This document shows positions 27,632 through 36,817 of a stretch of DNA of 64,000 bases, one piece after another. Position numbers and translations under genes: made by a program. The DNA comes from Pseudomonas sp. B21-040 (GTDB taxonomy: Bacteria; Pseudomonadota; Gammaproteobacteria; Pseudomonadales; Pseudomonadaceae), in the NCBI RefSeq assembly GCF_024748695.1, contig NZ_CP087176.1:3217501-3281500 (forward strand). The letters run 5' to 3'. The notes beneath the pieces were generated by a model. That model ran no database searches, was not told the origin of the DNA, and was given only the letters and a program-made list of their open reading frames with translations. Each line of letters starts with the position of its first letter. Position 1 is the first letter of the stretch.

Positions 27632-28570
27632 ATGACTGAGCTGGATCGATACCTACAAGCCGCTACGCGCGACAACACCCGTCGCAGCTACCGGGCAGCC
27701 ATCGAGCATTTCGAGGTCAGTTGGGGCGGTTTTTTGCCGGCTACCAGCGACAGCGTTGCGCGCTACCTCGTGGCGCATGCGGGAGTGTTGTCCATCAATA
27801 CGTTGAAGCTGCGTTTGTCGGCGCTGGCGCAGTGGCACAACAGCCAGGGGTTTCCCGACCCGACCAAGTCGCCGGTGGTGCAAAAAGTGTTCAAGGGCAT
27901 CCGTGCGTTGCACCCGGCTCAAGAGAAACAGGCCGAGCCCCTGCAGCTTCAGCATCTGGAACAGGTGGTGGCCTGGCTTGAGCTGGAGGCACAAACCGCC
28001 AAATCTCAAGGTGACCAACCGACTCTGCTCAGGGCGCAGCGCGACATGGCGCTGATCCTGTTGGGCTTCTGGCGTGGTTTCCGTAGCGATGAGTTGTGCC
28101 GCGTACAGATTGAGCACGTGCATGCCAGCGCCGGCTCGGGCATCACCGTCTATTTGCCGCGCAGCAAAAGCGATCGCGAAAACCTTGGGAAAACCTATCA
28201 GACGCCTGCCTTGCAGCGCTTGTGTCCAGTGCAGGCGTATATCGCCTGGATCAACGAGGCGGCATTGGTTCGCGGGCCGGTGTTTCGCGGCATTGACCGG
28301 TGGGGTCACTTGAGCGAGGAGGGGTTGCATGCCAACAGCGTCATCCCGTTACTGCGTCAGGCGCTGGAACGTGCCGGTATTCCCGCCGAGCACTACACCA
28401 GTCACTCCTTGCGGCGCGGGTTTGCCACTTGGGCGCATCAGAGCGGTTGGGACTTGAAGTCGTTGATGAGTTACGTGGGCTGGAAGGATATGAAGTCCGC
28501 CATGCGCTATGTTGAAGCCAGCCCGTTTCTCGGAATGGCTCGGGTCACTGAAAAGCCAGTGGCGCTGTAG
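27632..28570 (+). CDS. Tyrosine recombinase (phage-integrase family)
   Basis: A 312-residue site-specific recombinase. N-terminal SAM-like core-binding domain (MTELDRYLQAATRDNTRRSYRAAIEHFEVSWGGFLPATSDSVARYL...). Catalytic residues are the first Arg in GFWRGFRSDELCRV, the Lys region RSKSDRE, the box II HSLRRGFATWAH and the nucleophile Tyr in MKSAMRYVE. It is not XerC/XerD by its N-terminal region. No phage or island genes follow, and ahpC begins 150 bp downstream, so it looks like a resident or domesticated recombinase paired with the divergent KfrA-like gene. Confidence 0.88.
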   Translation: MTELDRYLQAATRDNTRRSYRAAIEHFEVSWGGFLPATSDSVARYLVAHAGVLSINTLKLRLSALAQWHNSQGFPDPTKSPVVQKVFKGIRALHPAQEKQAEPLQLQHLEQVVAWLELEAQTAKSQGDQPTLLRAQRDMALILLGFWRGFRSDELCRVQIEHVHASAGSGITVYLPRSKSDRENLGKTYQTPALQRLCPVQAYIAWINEAALVRGPVFRGIDRWGHLSEEGLHANSVIPLLRQALERAGIPAEHYTSHSLRRGFATWAHQSGWDLKSLMSYVGWKDMKSAMRYVEASPFLGMARVTEKPVAL

Positions 28571-28720
28571 ATCACGTTTTCTTCTATTAATACCGTCGGC
28601 TAATAGCGAAAACAAATCAGCAGCATCAGGTTTGCCAATGAGCCATCCGGGGATCGGTTGGGTAGGATTCACCCCATCAACTTCTCAACCAAACTTTTCA
28701 ACCCTGACGGAGAGTCATCG

Positions 28721-29284
28721 ATGCCTATCATCAACAGCCAAGTTAAACCGTTCAAAGCTGACGCCTTCAAAAACGGCGACTTCGTAAAAGTCTCGGACGC
28801 TGACCTGAAAGGCAAGTGGTCGGTCGTTTTCTTTTACCCAGCTGACTTCACCTTCGTTTGCCCGACTGAACTGGAAGACCTGGCTGATAACTACGACGCG
28901 TTCCAGAAGCTGGGCGTCGAGATCTACAGCGTTTCCACCGACACCCATTTTGCCCACGCTGCCTGGCACAACACTTCGCCAGCCATCGGCAAAATCCAGT
29001 ACACCATGATCGGCGACCCGACTCACGCCATCTCCCGCAACTTCGACGTGCTGATCGAAGAAGCCGGTCTGGCTGACCGTGGCACCTTCGTGATCAACCC
29101 TGAAGGCCAGATCAAAATCGTTGAGCTGAACGATGGCGGCGTTGGCCGTGACGCTTCCGAGCTGCTGCGCAAAATCAAGGCTGCCCAGTACGTCGCTGCT
29201 CACCCAGGCCAGGTTTGCCCAGCCAAGTGGAAAGAAGGCGAGGCCACTCTGGCACCGTCCCTGGACCTGGTCGGCAAGATCTAA
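28721..29284 (+). CDS. ahpC: Alkyl hydroperoxide reductase subunit C (2-Cys peroxiredoxin)
   Basis: Peroxiredoxin of 187 residues that reduces peroxides and peroxynitrite. Peroxidatic Cys47 lies in [13 protein letters not shown] and resolving Cys166 in GQVCPAKW. The start [16 protein letters not shown] at 28721 has GGAGAG upstream. Strongly biased codons and its own terminator (29346-29381) fit an abundant protein. AhpF, its reductase, follows on the same strand. I could not identify a convincing OxyR site upstream. Confidence 0.97.
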   Translation: MPIINSQVKPFKADAFKNGDFVKVSDADLKGKWSVVFFYPADFTFVCPTELEDLADNYDAFQKLGVEIYSVSTDTHFAHAAWHNTSPAIGKIQYTMIGDPTHAISRNFDVLIEEAGLADRGTFVINPEGQIKIVELNDGGVGRDASELLRKIKAAQYVAAHPGQVCPAKWKEGEATLAPSLDLVGKI

Positions 29285-29345
29285 GTCTGTGAGCGCTTCA
29301 TCAGGGCGGTACGCCGCACCTACTCAGTAAGCTGCACCGCCCAAT

Positions 29346-29381
29346 AAAAACGCCCGGGCGAGATTCGCTCGGGCGTTTTTT
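29346..29381 (+). terminator. Intrinsic terminator or attenuator between ahpC and ahpF
   Basis: Stem ACGCCCGGGCG / CGCTCGGGCGT followed by six T. It would leave ahpC transcribed far above ahpF, with partial read-through. Confidence 0.85.
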
Positions 29382-29422
29382 ATGTCTGCTTTTTATGAAA
29401 CACCAGAAAGGAAATCGCCCGT

Positions 29423-30988
29423 ATGTTGGACGCCAATCTTAAAGCCCAGTTGAAATCGTACCTGGAACGGGTCACCCAGCCGATCGAGATCGTTGCCTCC
29501 CTCGACGACGGTGCGAAATCCCAGGAAATGCTCGAACTGTTGAAAGACGTTGCCAGTCTTTCCACCCAGATTACTTTGCTCGATAACGGTGATGATGCAC
29601 GCAAGCCATCGTTCTCGATCAATCGCCCAGGAGCCGATATCAGCCTGCGTTTTGCCGGCCTCCCGATGGGCCACGAATTCACGTCATTAGTGTTGGCACT
29701 GTTGCAAGTCGGCGGCCACCCTTCGAAAGCCAGTGTTGAAGTGATCGAACAGATCCGCTCGCTCAAAGGCGAATTCAGCTTCGAGACTTACTTCTCGCTG
29801 TCCTGCCAGAACTGCCCGGACGTCGTTCAGGCGCTGAACCTGATGGCCGTGCTGAACCCGAACATCCGCCACGTCGCCATCGACGGCGCACTGTTCCAGG
29901 CTGAAGTCGATGACCGTCAGATCATGGCGGTGCCCAGTGTGTACCTGAACGGCGTGAACTTCGGCCAGGGCCGCATGGGCCTGGAAGAAATCCTCGCCAA
30001 ACTCGACACCAGCGGTATCGAGCGTCAAGCCGAGAAGATCAGCGCCAAACAAGCCTTTGATGTGCTGGTGGTCGGCGGTGGGCCAGCCGGTGCTTCGGCC
30101 GCGATCTATGCGGCGCGTAAAGGTATTCGCACTGGCGTCGCGGCAGAACGGTTTGGTGGGCAGGTGCTCGACACCATGGCCATCGAGAACTTCATTTCCG
30201 TGCAGGAAACCGAGGGGCCGAAACTGGCCAGCGCCCTCGAAGAACACGTCAAGCAATACGACGTCGATATCATGAACCTGCAGCGGGCCACGGCACTGAT
30301 CCCGGCGAAGAATCCCGGTGAGTTGCATGAGGTTCGTTTCGAAAGCGGAGCCACGCTGAAAACCAAGGCACTGATCCTTGCCACCGGCGCCCGCTGGCGT
30401 GAAATGGGTGTGCCGGGCGAACAGCAATACAAGGCCAAAGGCGTATGTTTCTGTCCGCACTGCGACGGTCCGCTGTTCAAAGGCAAGCGCGTCGCGGTAA
30501 TTGGCGGCGGTAACTCAGGCGTTGAGGCGGCTATCGATCTGGCCGGTATCGTCAGCCACGTTACGCTGCTGGAATTCGACAGCAAGTTGCGCGCTGATGC
30601 GGTGTTGCAACGCAAGTTGTTCAGCCTGCCTAACGTCACCGTTATCACCAGCGCCCTGACCAGCGAAGTAAAAGGTGATGGCCAGAAGGTTACGGGGCTG
30701 GTCTACAAGGATCGCGATTCAGGCGAGTTCAATACGGTCAACCTCGAAGGCATCTTTGTGCAGATCGGTTTGTTGCCCAACACCGATTGGCTCAAGGGCA
30801 CCATCGAGTTGTCGCCTCGTGGCGAGATCATCGTCGATGCTCGCGGTGAAACCTCGATGCCGGGCGTATTTGCCGCCGGTGACGTGACCACCGTGCCGTA
30901 CAAGCAGATCGTGATCGCCGTGGGTGAGGGCGCCAAGGCTTCCTTGAGCGCATTCGATCACTTGATCCGGACTTCGGCTCCAGCGTAA
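29423..30988 (+). CDS. ahpF: Alkyl hydroperoxide reductase subunit F
   Basis: NADH-dependent flavoprotein of 521 residues that recharges AhpC. An N-terminal double-thioredoxin-like domain has [10 protein letters not shown] (Cys128/Cys131). The thioredoxin-reductase-like part has FAD motif [21 protein letters not shown], the redox centre [15 protein letters not shown] motif [19 protein letters not shown] and the C-terminal [24 protein letters not shown]. It lies 138 bp after ahpC with a terminator between, and ends in another terminator (31008-31038). Confidence 0.97.
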   Translation: MLDANLKAQLKSYLERVTQPIEIVASLDDGAKSQEMLELLKDVASLSTQITLLDNGDDARKPSFSINRPGADISLRFAGLPMGHEFTSLVLALLQVGGHPSKASVEVIEQIRSLKGEFSFETYFSLSCQNCPDVVQALNLMAVLNPNIRHVAIDGALFQAEVDDRQIMAVPSVYLNGVNFGQGRMGLEEILAKLDTSGIERQAEKISAKQAFDVLVVGGGPAGASAAIYAARKGIRTGVAAERFGGQVLDTMAIENFISVQETEGPKLASALEEHVKQYDVDIMNLQRATALIPAKNPGELHEVRFESGATLKTKALILATGARWREMGVPGEQQYKAKGVCFCPHCDGPLFKGKRVAVIGGGNSGVEAAIDLAGIVSHVTLLEFDSKLRADAVLQRKLFSLPNVTVITSALTSEVKGDGQKVTGLVYKDRDSGEFNTVNLEGIFVQIGLLPNTDWLKGTIELSPRGEIIVDARGETSMPGVFAAGDVTTVPYKQIVIAVGEGAKASLSAFDHLIRTSAPA

Positions 30989-31007
30989 ACGCCGACGCTG
31001 AAAAGAC

Positions 31008-31038
31008 AAAACCCCATGAGAGATCATGGGGTTTTTTT
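31008..31038 (+). terminator. Terminator after ahpF
   Basis: AAAACCCCATGA, a short loop, TCATGGGGTTTTTTT: strong stem and U-run 20 nt after the ahpF stop. The symmetric A-run lets it also serve gloA on the other strand. Confidence 0.85.
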
Positions 31039-31059
31039 GTGCCTCGGGAAGACGCGGAT

Positions 31060-31581
31060 TTACAGCGGTGCGGGCTGAATGATCTCGACCCAGTAAGCAT
31101 CCGGGTCCTTGATAAAGGCCAGGCTCTTCATGCGTCCGTCATTGAGGCGTTTCTGGAAATCGCAGCCCAGTGCTTCGAAGCGTTCGCACGCTGCACGAAT
31201 GTCCGGCACGGAGATGCAGATATGACCGAAACCACGCGGGTCGGTGTTGCCGTTGTGGTAAGCGAAGTCAGGGTCGTTCTCGGTGCCGTGGTTGTGGGTC
31301 AGTTCGAGAATGCCGGGGATCGATTTCATCCACTCGGTGCGAGCAGCGGCGTCGGCCGGAACCTGGTTTTTGTCAACCAGGGCGAGGAAATACAGGCTGA
31401 ACTCGGCTTCCGGGAAGTCGCGTTTTTCCACCAGCGTGAAACCGAGGATGCGGGTGTAGAAATCCAGGGATTTGGTGATGTCCTTGACCCGCAGCATGGT
31501 GTGGTTGAAGACGAACTTCTGGGTCGCGGTGTCAGGCTGGGCGGTGACGCCTGGGAAGGTGTTCAGTTCGTGCAGGCTCAT
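31060..31581 (-). CDS. gloA: Lactoylglutathione lyase (glyoxalase I)
   Basis: Converts the methylglyoxal-glutathione hemithioacetal to S-lactoylglutathione. It is 173 residues starting MSLHELNTFPG at 31581, where GGAGGG lies just upstream; a longer start at 31623 lacks support. Metal ligands of the family are seen in FVFNHTMLRV (His), ILELTHNHGTE (Glu), GFGHICISV (His) and DAYWVEIIQ (Glu). Convergent with ahpF and sharing its terminator. The larger, zinc-type-length form with TENDPDFAYHNGN insertion matches pseudomonad GloA3-like enzymes. Confidence 0.93.
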   Translation of the reverse strand: MSLHELNTFPGVTAQPDTATQKFVFNHTMLRVKDITKSLDFYTRILGFTLVEKRDFPEAEFSLYFLALVDKNQVPADAAARTEWMKSIPGILELTHNHGTENDPDFAYHNGNTDPRGFGHICISVPDIRAACERFEALGCDFQKRLNDGRMKSLAFIKDPDAYWVEIIQPAPL

Positions 31582-31727
31582 GGGCCCTCCGGAAAAATAA
31601 GTGGGGCTAACGAATGGCGACAATGATACGCAACGCCTCAGACAACACCAAACCCAAACAGTCTGCTATTGCCTGACAAGCGGCCGAGGCTCAGACTTTG
31701 CGGTTCAATCCGTGAGTGTTTATTGCA

Positions 31728-32252
31728 ATGGTTCGATTCTATAAGCCGATGTTTGTCCTGTTGGGCATCTTGTCTGCGGTTGCCAGCGCACAGGCAGAGG
31801 CGCCCCAAGTGACGTGGCCAAGTGGCTGGGTGGTCGAGCCCCTTGCGCAAGAGGGTGCCAGCGCTGCTGTTTCCCGTCAGCGTGCGGTCAAAAACGATGA
31901 AGGCGGCACGCCAGTGATGGTCATGGAGTTGACCATGACTCAGGTTGAAAGCGGTCATCAGGTGAATGTGCAAGGCGTGCTGCTGGAGATGCGCAAGGCG
32001 GTGCAGAAGGACTTCTTTCAAAGCGGCTATCAAAGTGTCTGCAACAAAATTCATCCCGCGACATTGAGCCGTCTGTCGGCGATGGAAACTACATGCACCA
32101 TCACCCAAAACGGGCGACATGTGCTGTCGCAAACATTGGTGGGTGCGGTGGACGACGATAAAGCCTATGTACTTTCGTTCGCGGGGCAGGCCGAGGCTTA
32201 TAAGGCAAGTCAGGAAGAAATTGAGGGGGTACGAAACAGCTTGAAACTTTAG
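31728..32252 (+). CDS. Exported DUF4946-like protein
   Basis: A 174-residue exported protein: signal peptide FVLLGILSAVASAQA before EAPQVTWPSGWVVEPL. The mature part (WPSGWVVEPLAQEGASAAVSRQRAVK...VMELTMTQVESGH...METTCTITQNGRHVLSQTLVGAVDDDKAYVLSFAGQAEAY) resembles the DUF4946 family of small periplasmic proteins in Pseudomonas. ATG 31728 is used; no clear Shine-Dalgarno is seen, and ATG 31749 is an alternative. Role unknown. Confidence 0.7.
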   Translation: MVRFYKPMFVLLGILSAVASAQAEAPQVTWPSGWVVEPLAQEGASAAVSRQRAVKNDEGGTPVMVMELTMTQVESGHQVNVQGVLLEMRKAVQKDFFQSGYQSVCNKIHPATLSRLSAMETTCTITQNGRHVLSQTLVGAVDDDKAYVLSFAGQAEAYKASQEEIEGVRNSLKL

Positions 32253-32385
32253 TGCCGGGATTTTACGTGGAAGCGGATTTTGGCTTGAACCGAAATTTTT
32301 AGATACCCAAAGGCATTAAGCGCAAAGTTAATCGGCAAGTTGCGAGTTGAGCCCTACTAATCGTTGCATTTAGAGGGTATTCATG

Positions 32386-32414
32386 AAAAAGCCCTGCATT
32401 GGCAGGGCTTTTTT
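32386..32414. terminator. Bidirectional terminator
   Basis: AAAAAGCCCTGC, a short loop, GCAGGGCTTTTTT. The A- and T-runs on both sides serve the MvaT-like gene (minus strand, stop at 32429) and the upstream plus-strand gene. Confidence 0.8.
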
Positions 32415-32428
32415 ATAACCGCTAGCTG

Positions 32429-32794
32429 TTAGCCGCGCAGCCAGGAATCAACGGTGGCGGCACCGTATTGTTCCTTCCAGGCCTTCAGGCCTCGGTGGTT
32501 GCCACCCTTGGTTTCAATCAGTTCGCCGGTGTGCGGGTTCTGATAGACCTTGACCACGCGAGCGCGGCGGGTTTTAGGTGTTTTTGCTTGTTGCAGACCG
32601 GATTTTGCCGGGTTCGGATCGAGAATGGCGATGATGTCACGCAGGCCTTTGCCGTAGGTTTTCATCAGCCCCTGGAGCTTTTCTTCGAATTCGATTTCTT
32701 TCTTGAGCCCGGCATCATTCTTCAGCGATTCCAGCTGCTTGAGCTGTTCCTGAAGGGCCTTTTCAGCTGCACGAAATTCAGCGAGTCTGGACAA
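32429..32794 (-). CDS. MvaT/MvaU-type H-NS-family silencer, TTG start
   Basis: Xenogeneic silencer of the pseudomonad MvaT family (121 residues): N-terminal oligomerisation helices (SRLAEFRAAEKALQEQLKQLESLKND...KKEIEFEEKLQGLMKTYGKGLRDIIAILDP) and a C-terminal AT-hook-like DNA-binding domain (VKVYQNPHTGELIETKGGNHRGLKAWKEQYGAATVDSWL). Family members begin M-S-x-L-x-E(Y/F)R, which places the start at the TTG of 32794, with GGAG 8 nt upstream; no ATG fits. The sequence is closer to MvaU than to MvaT. It probably silences AT-rich accessory DNA such as the 48.5-57 kb region. Confidence 0.88.
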   Translation of the reverse strand: MSRLAEFRAAEKALQEQLKQLESLKNDAGLKKEIEFEEKLQGLMKTYGKGLRDIIAILDPNPAKSGLQQAKTPKTRRARVVKVYQNPHTGELIETKGGNHRGLKAWKEQYGAATVDSWLRG

Positions 32795-33028
32795 TATCTT
32801 TACTCCAATAGTGTGTTTGGCTGATACCAACCGCAAACAAAGCTATAAGCCAAGAGCCTTGAAGCGACTCGGTGATAGTGGCTCACCTGCCAATCTTGCA
32901 CAGGCATGAAAAATTGTAGTAGTTAATTGCTCAAGAGTAAATCCTGACTTTTTCTTCATGTAACAACAGTAGTCTTTTGATTCAAATTGGTGCGCGGTGT
33001 CGATGTCTCGTCGCTTTAGAGGCGTTAG

Positions 33029-34564
33029 TTAATGGTGGGTTAATGCGTTAATGAACTCGGCACCGGGCATCGGTTGGCCGAACAGATAACCTTGCAGGAA
33101 GTTCACACCGTGAGCGGTCAGATAGTCACTTTGTTCTTCGGTTTCCACACCTTCGGCAACAATTCCCAGGTCGAGCTTGACCGAGAGTTCGATGATGGTG
33201 TCCAGAATGTGTCGCGAGAGGGCGTCGATGCCGATCATCGCGACAAAACTCTGGTCGATTTTCAGGAAGTCCACATTGAACTGGCGCAGATAAACCAGGC
33301 TCGAGTGACCGGTACCGAAGTCGTCAATGGCGATCATCACACCCAGTGCATGAAGCTGTTCGAACAGCTCAAGCGTAATCTCACTCGGCTTGATCAGTTC
33401 GCGCTCAGTCAGTTCCAGTACCAGGTGAATGGAGCCGGGTGCGAAGGCTCTTAGAAACGCACGGCAGTCCTTGACCAGTTCCAGGTCGTTGCAGTGGCTG
33501 GCGGTGATATTGATACCGATGTGAAAGGGGCTATCGAACGATTGTGAAACAGGCCCCAGGCATTGGGCCGTCTGTTGCATCAACGAACGGGTCATGGGCA
33601 CGATCAACCCGGAATGTTCGGCAAACGGGATGAACAGATCAGGGCGCACCATGCCTTCCTTCGGGTGTTTCCAGCGCATCAACACTTCAGTGCCGGACCA
33701 TTTCTTCGTATCGCCGTGCACCACCGGCTGAAAATACGGGACAAACTCTTGCGCCTTTAGCGCGCGCTGCATTTCGTGTGTCGGCGACCATGTACGTTTT
33801 TGCAAGACATGTCCGATGGCGCCCGATACCACACCAAAAAAAATCAACAGGCTGAACAGTGGCGGGTATTCACTGGCCATGTACCGCCAGTTTTCCCCCT
33901 CGGGGAAACCGGCTGCGACGGTAAAGGCATAGTGCGAGGACGTGAGTTTGCTTTCGGCCACAGGCAAAACGGGCAGGGCGCCTACGTGGACCTTGCCGTC
34001 GGTGGACAGCCAGTTCGGGCCGACTTGCAGTAACAGCAACGTCTTGCGGCCAATCAGGCGCAGCACGTTACTTAAGTGGTAGCCGTCCAGGGTCGTCAGT
34101 GCGCCCTGTTTTCCCTTGCTCAGGCGATACACCAACAACGCGGTATCGGGCGTGACCGGGTTGCCATTCATCAGCCACAGTGAGCCTTGCGTGTAGTCGC
34201 CGGCATTGACCTTCTCTTGGGCGTCGCCGAACAACGAGCTGCAATAGAGGTTGTCGTCCAACACCAGGCTTGCGGAACGCACAAACGGGCGACGGGTGAC
34301 TTGTTCGCGCAGGGCCAACTTGACGTCATTACAGGCCTGGCCAGCCAGCGGCAGCAACTCGCGTGCGGATTGGGCAGTATTGTCGAGCATCAGTTCGAAC
34401 TGGCGCAGCGCTTCGTCTGCGGTCGATTGGGTACTTTGCCGGAGCACCCGTTCAGCCTGCATATACAGAATGGCAAAACCCAATATCACCGGGAGCAATC
34501 CGCAGAGCAGTGTCACAAAAGTGTGGCTGCCGAACGGGCGACGACTTTTGGCGCTCAATGGCAT
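33029..34564 (-). CDS. CSS-motif EAL c-di-GMP phosphodiesterase
   Basis: A 511-residue membrane protein. Two transmembrane helices (about 16-34 and 235-255) flank a periplasmic CSS domain whose hallmark is visible as NLYCSSLFG. The cytoplasmic EAL domain (about 270-505) degrades c-di-GMP to pGpG; its motif is E-V-L-x-R-W (TEVLMRW). Metal and catalytic signatures are GINITASH, LELTERE, IDDFGTGHSSL, LKIDQSFV and IVAEGVETE, so it should be active. In studied CSS-EAL proteins, disulfide reduction in the periplasm controls activity. Monocistronic by spacing. Confidence 0.92.
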   Translation of the reverse strand: MPLSAKSRRPFGSHTFVTLLCGLLPVILGFAILYMQAERVLRQSTQSTADEALRQFELMLDNTAQSARELLPLAGQACNDVKLALREQVTRRPFVRSASLVLDDNLYCSSLFGDAQEKVNAGDYTQGSLWLMNGNPVTPDTALLVYRLSKGKQGALTTLDGYHLSNVLRLIGRKTLLLLQVGPNWLSTDGKVHVGALPVLPVAESKLTSSHYAFTVAAGFPEGENWRYMASEYPPLFSLLIFFGVVSGAIGHVLQKRTWSPTHEMQRALKAQEFVPYFQPVVHGDTKKWSGTEVLMRWKHPKEGMVRPDLFIPFAEHSGLIVPMTRSLMQQTAQCLGPVSQSFDSPFHIGINITASHCNDLELVKDCRAFLRAFAPGSIHLVLELTERELIKPSEITLELFEQLHALGVMIAIDDFGTGHSSLVYLRQFNVDFLKIDQSFVAMIGIDALSRHILDTIIELSVKLDLGIVAEGVETEEQSDYLTAHGVNFLQGYLFGQPMPGAEFINALTHH

Positions 34565-34679
34565 TCGCGAAACCTCTCACGAAGAATCAGGGCTCTCAAA
34601 TGCTGGCAGGACGACAACACGCCTCCCAAAAAGAGTGCAGGTAGAGGCCATGATAGTTGGCCCTTGACGCTTGTGCTGC

Positions 34680-35552
34680 TCAACGGGCGTTCAGGCGCGT
34701 GGCCAGTTTGATAAACGCCAGCGTGGCGGGTGAAGACTGGCGCTGATCAAGCACCGCCAGCCCGACATGGCGCATGACGGGGGGCGACAGCGGTTTCTTC
34801 ACATAGCGACAGTAGTTGTCTTCAGGTAGCGAGCCTTCAGCGACGACGGTCAGTGCATCGCCACGACTGACCGTGTCCAGCGTACTGATCAATTGTGAGC
34901 AGCGGTAACGGATGTTCGGTGTCAGCCGGGCGGCGTTGAACATCCGTGACACCAGTTCCGACGACCCGGCTTCCGTCAGTACGAACGGGTCGTGGCACAA
35001 GTCGCTCAGGCTTAAAGCGTCATGACTTGCCAGCGCATGATTGGCTGGAAGCAGAGCAACCATCTGGTCCTCAATCAGTGCAAAGGTGTCAAAACGCTCC
35101 TGCGGCAGCACCACGAAGCCGATATCGACGCGTCGCTCCTCAAGCCATTGCAACACTTGGAGGTCTGGGCCTTCGTCTATGTGGACTTCGATGCCCGGGT
35201 GAGCCACGCGGTAATGCTGCAGGATCAACGGCAGCAGCTTGATCGACGAGGTCGGGCCAAACGAGCCGATGCGCAACGTGCCGCGTTTCATCCCGCGCGC
35301 ATCCGCGGCTTCCTGGCGCAAGGTATTGGCCAAGCCGAGCATTGCCCTGGCGCGCAGCAAAAGCTGTTGGCCGATGTCGCTCAACTCCACCTGGGACTGA
35401 TGACGCCGCATCAGTTCGACGCCCAACTCTTGTTCCAGCGACTTCAGTGCATGAGAAACCGCCGATTGGGAGATACCCAGGCGATTGGCGGCCGCCGTAA
35501 AGCCGCGCAGTTCAGCAACCAGCGAAAAGATTTCAAGTTGACTGAGTGTCAT
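34680..35552 (-). CDS. LysR-family transcriptional regulator
   Basis: LTTR of 290 residues: winged HTH (MTLSQLEIFSLVAELRGFTAAANRLGISQSAVSHALKSLEQELGVELMRR, 1-55) and a periplasmic-binding-like effector domain (about 88-290). It is divergent from an EamA transporter gene and overlaps palindromes at its own start, so it is likely to regulate that transporter and itself. Effector unknown. Confidence 0.9.
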   Translation of the reverse strand: MTLSQLEIFSLVAELRGFTAAANRLGISQSAVSHALKSLEQELGVELMRRHQSQVELSDIGQQLLLRARAMLGLANTLRQEAADARGMKRGTLRIGSFGPTSSIKLLPLILQHYRVAHPGIEVHIDEGPDLQVLQWLEERRVDIGFVVLPQERFDTFALIEDQMVALLPANHALASHDALSLSDLCHDPFVLTEAGSSELVSRMFNAARLTPNIRYRCSQLISTLDTVSRGDALTVVAEGSLPEDNYCRYVKKPLSPPVMRHVGLAVLDQRQSSPATLAFIKLATRLNAR

Positions 35553-35595
35553 GAGTGTTTACTCATTTTACGATGATCGATCATTAGTCTAATGA
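35551..35595. promoter_or_regulatory. Cluster of three palindromes between lysR and eamA
   Basis: ATGAGT-GTTT-ACTCAT (35551-35566), ATGATCGATCAT (35573-35584) and TCATTAG-T-CTAATGA (35581-35595) in 45 bp, the first spanning the LysR start codon. They fit the recognition and activation sites of a divergent LysR system; assignment is inference. Confidence 0.5.
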
Positions 35596-35629
35596 TACGC
35601 CATCTACTTCAGTCCGGTTTTGTTCTCTC

Positions 35630-36568
35630 ATGACGACCTTTATGCAAACAGCGCCATCCCAAAGCGCGGTTTATTGGAAACTTGCTGCCGTCACCATGAT
35701 CTGGGGTGGGACATTCGTTGCGGGGCGTTTCCTGGCCGACAGCCTCAACCCGTTGTTCGCCGCCAGCCTTCGGTTCTTGCTGGCCAGCGCAGCATTGTTG
35801 CTGTTTCTGCTGCTGGCCCGAATTCCTTTATCCCGGCCGAGCCCACGGCAATGGCTGCAACTGGCGCTGCTGGGGTTCTTCGGGATCTTCTTCTACAACC
35901 TGTGCTTCTTTTACGGGTTGCATTACATCAATGCCTCGCGCGCCTCATTAATCGTCGCGCTGAACCCGGCTGTGATCGGCCTGGCTTCGTGGTTGCTGTT
36001 CAAGGAGCGATTGGGTCGGGCGAAAGTCGCCGGCATCGTCATCTGTATTGGCGGCGCCAGTGTGGTGATTGTCAGCCGCAATCCGCAGTGGCTGGCCGGT
36101 CATGCCGATGCCTGGATCGGTGACCTGATGATTTTCGGCTGCGTGCTCGGCTGGGGCATTTACTCGCTGTTTTCCAAAGGCCTGAATCAGTCCTTGGGGC
36201 CGGTGCAGACCGTGACCTATTCGATCCTGCTGGGGACGGTGATGCTGTGGGTGACGAGTGCTGCGACTGGCCAATTGAGTCTCGGCGCGCTCCAGAGCCT
36301 CGGCCCGCAACAATGGCTGAGCCTGATGTACCTCGGCGTATTGGGCTCGGCGCTGGCCTACATCGGGTATTACGACGGCATCCGCCAGATTGGCGCGACG
36401 CGCGCTGGCGTGTTCATTGCCTTGAACCCGCTGACCGCTGTCATCCTTGGAGCGTTGCTGCTGGGCGAGCCGTTGACGTGGGCGATGTGCCTGGGAGGAG
36501 GGCTGATCCTGCTGGGGATTTTCCTCTGCAACAAACCCCTTGCACGAGTAGGGAAAAAGGGGATTTGA
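35630..36568 (+). CDS. EamA/DMT-family transporter
   Basis: A 312-residue, ten-helix drug/metabolite-type exporter with two EamA repeats: repeat 1 starts LAAVTMIWGGTFVAGRFLADSLNPLFAASLRFLLAS and contains LHYINASRASLIVALNPAVIGLASWLLFKERLG; repeat 2 contains GATRAGVFIALNPLTAVILGALLLGEPLTW. Substrate unknown (amino acids or metabolites in relatives). Under probable control of the divergent LysR. Confidence 0.88.
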   Translation: MTTFMQTAPSQSAVYWKLAAVTMIWGGTFVAGRFLADSLNPLFAASLRFLLASAALLLFLLLARIPLSRPSPRQWLQLALLGFFGIFFYNLCFFYGLHYINASRASLIVALNPAVIGLASWLLFKERLGRAKVAGIVICIGGASVVIVSRNPQWLAGHADAWIGDLMIFGCVLGWGIYSLFSKGLNQSLGPVQTVTYSILLGTVMLWVTSAATGQLSLGALQSLGPQQWLSLMYLGVLGSALAYIGYYDGIRQIGATRAGVFIALNPLTAVILGALLLGEPLTWAMCLGGGLILLGIFLCNKPLARVGKKGI

Positions 36569-36817
36569 TACAGAAGGCGGACAAACCGATTTACGCTGTG
36601 TAGAATCGGTTTACGCATACAATAATAAACGTCTTCTGGCAGCAGAAGCCTTGCCCGCCAGAGCCTTGGGTCGACAATGAAGAGTTTCGGGTTTCAATTG
36701 ATCTACGGTGACTTCCTCGCCCGCAGCGTGCGGGGCATCTCCTGTGCGCCACCCGCCGGTCTCAGCATTGCTAGCAACTAACATTTGTTAATTCTAAAAG
36801 CATGATGAGGCGCCAAA

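Noticed and set aside
26444..28570. KfrA-like gene and recombinase as evidence of an integrated plasmid
   Set aside because: No rep, par or conjugation genes, and core genes directly on both sides.
28571..28720. OxyR-binding site upstream of ahpC
   Set aside because: I looked for the spaced ATAG/CTAT pattern and found only partial pieces (CTATTAATA...CTAATAG) without the right spacing.
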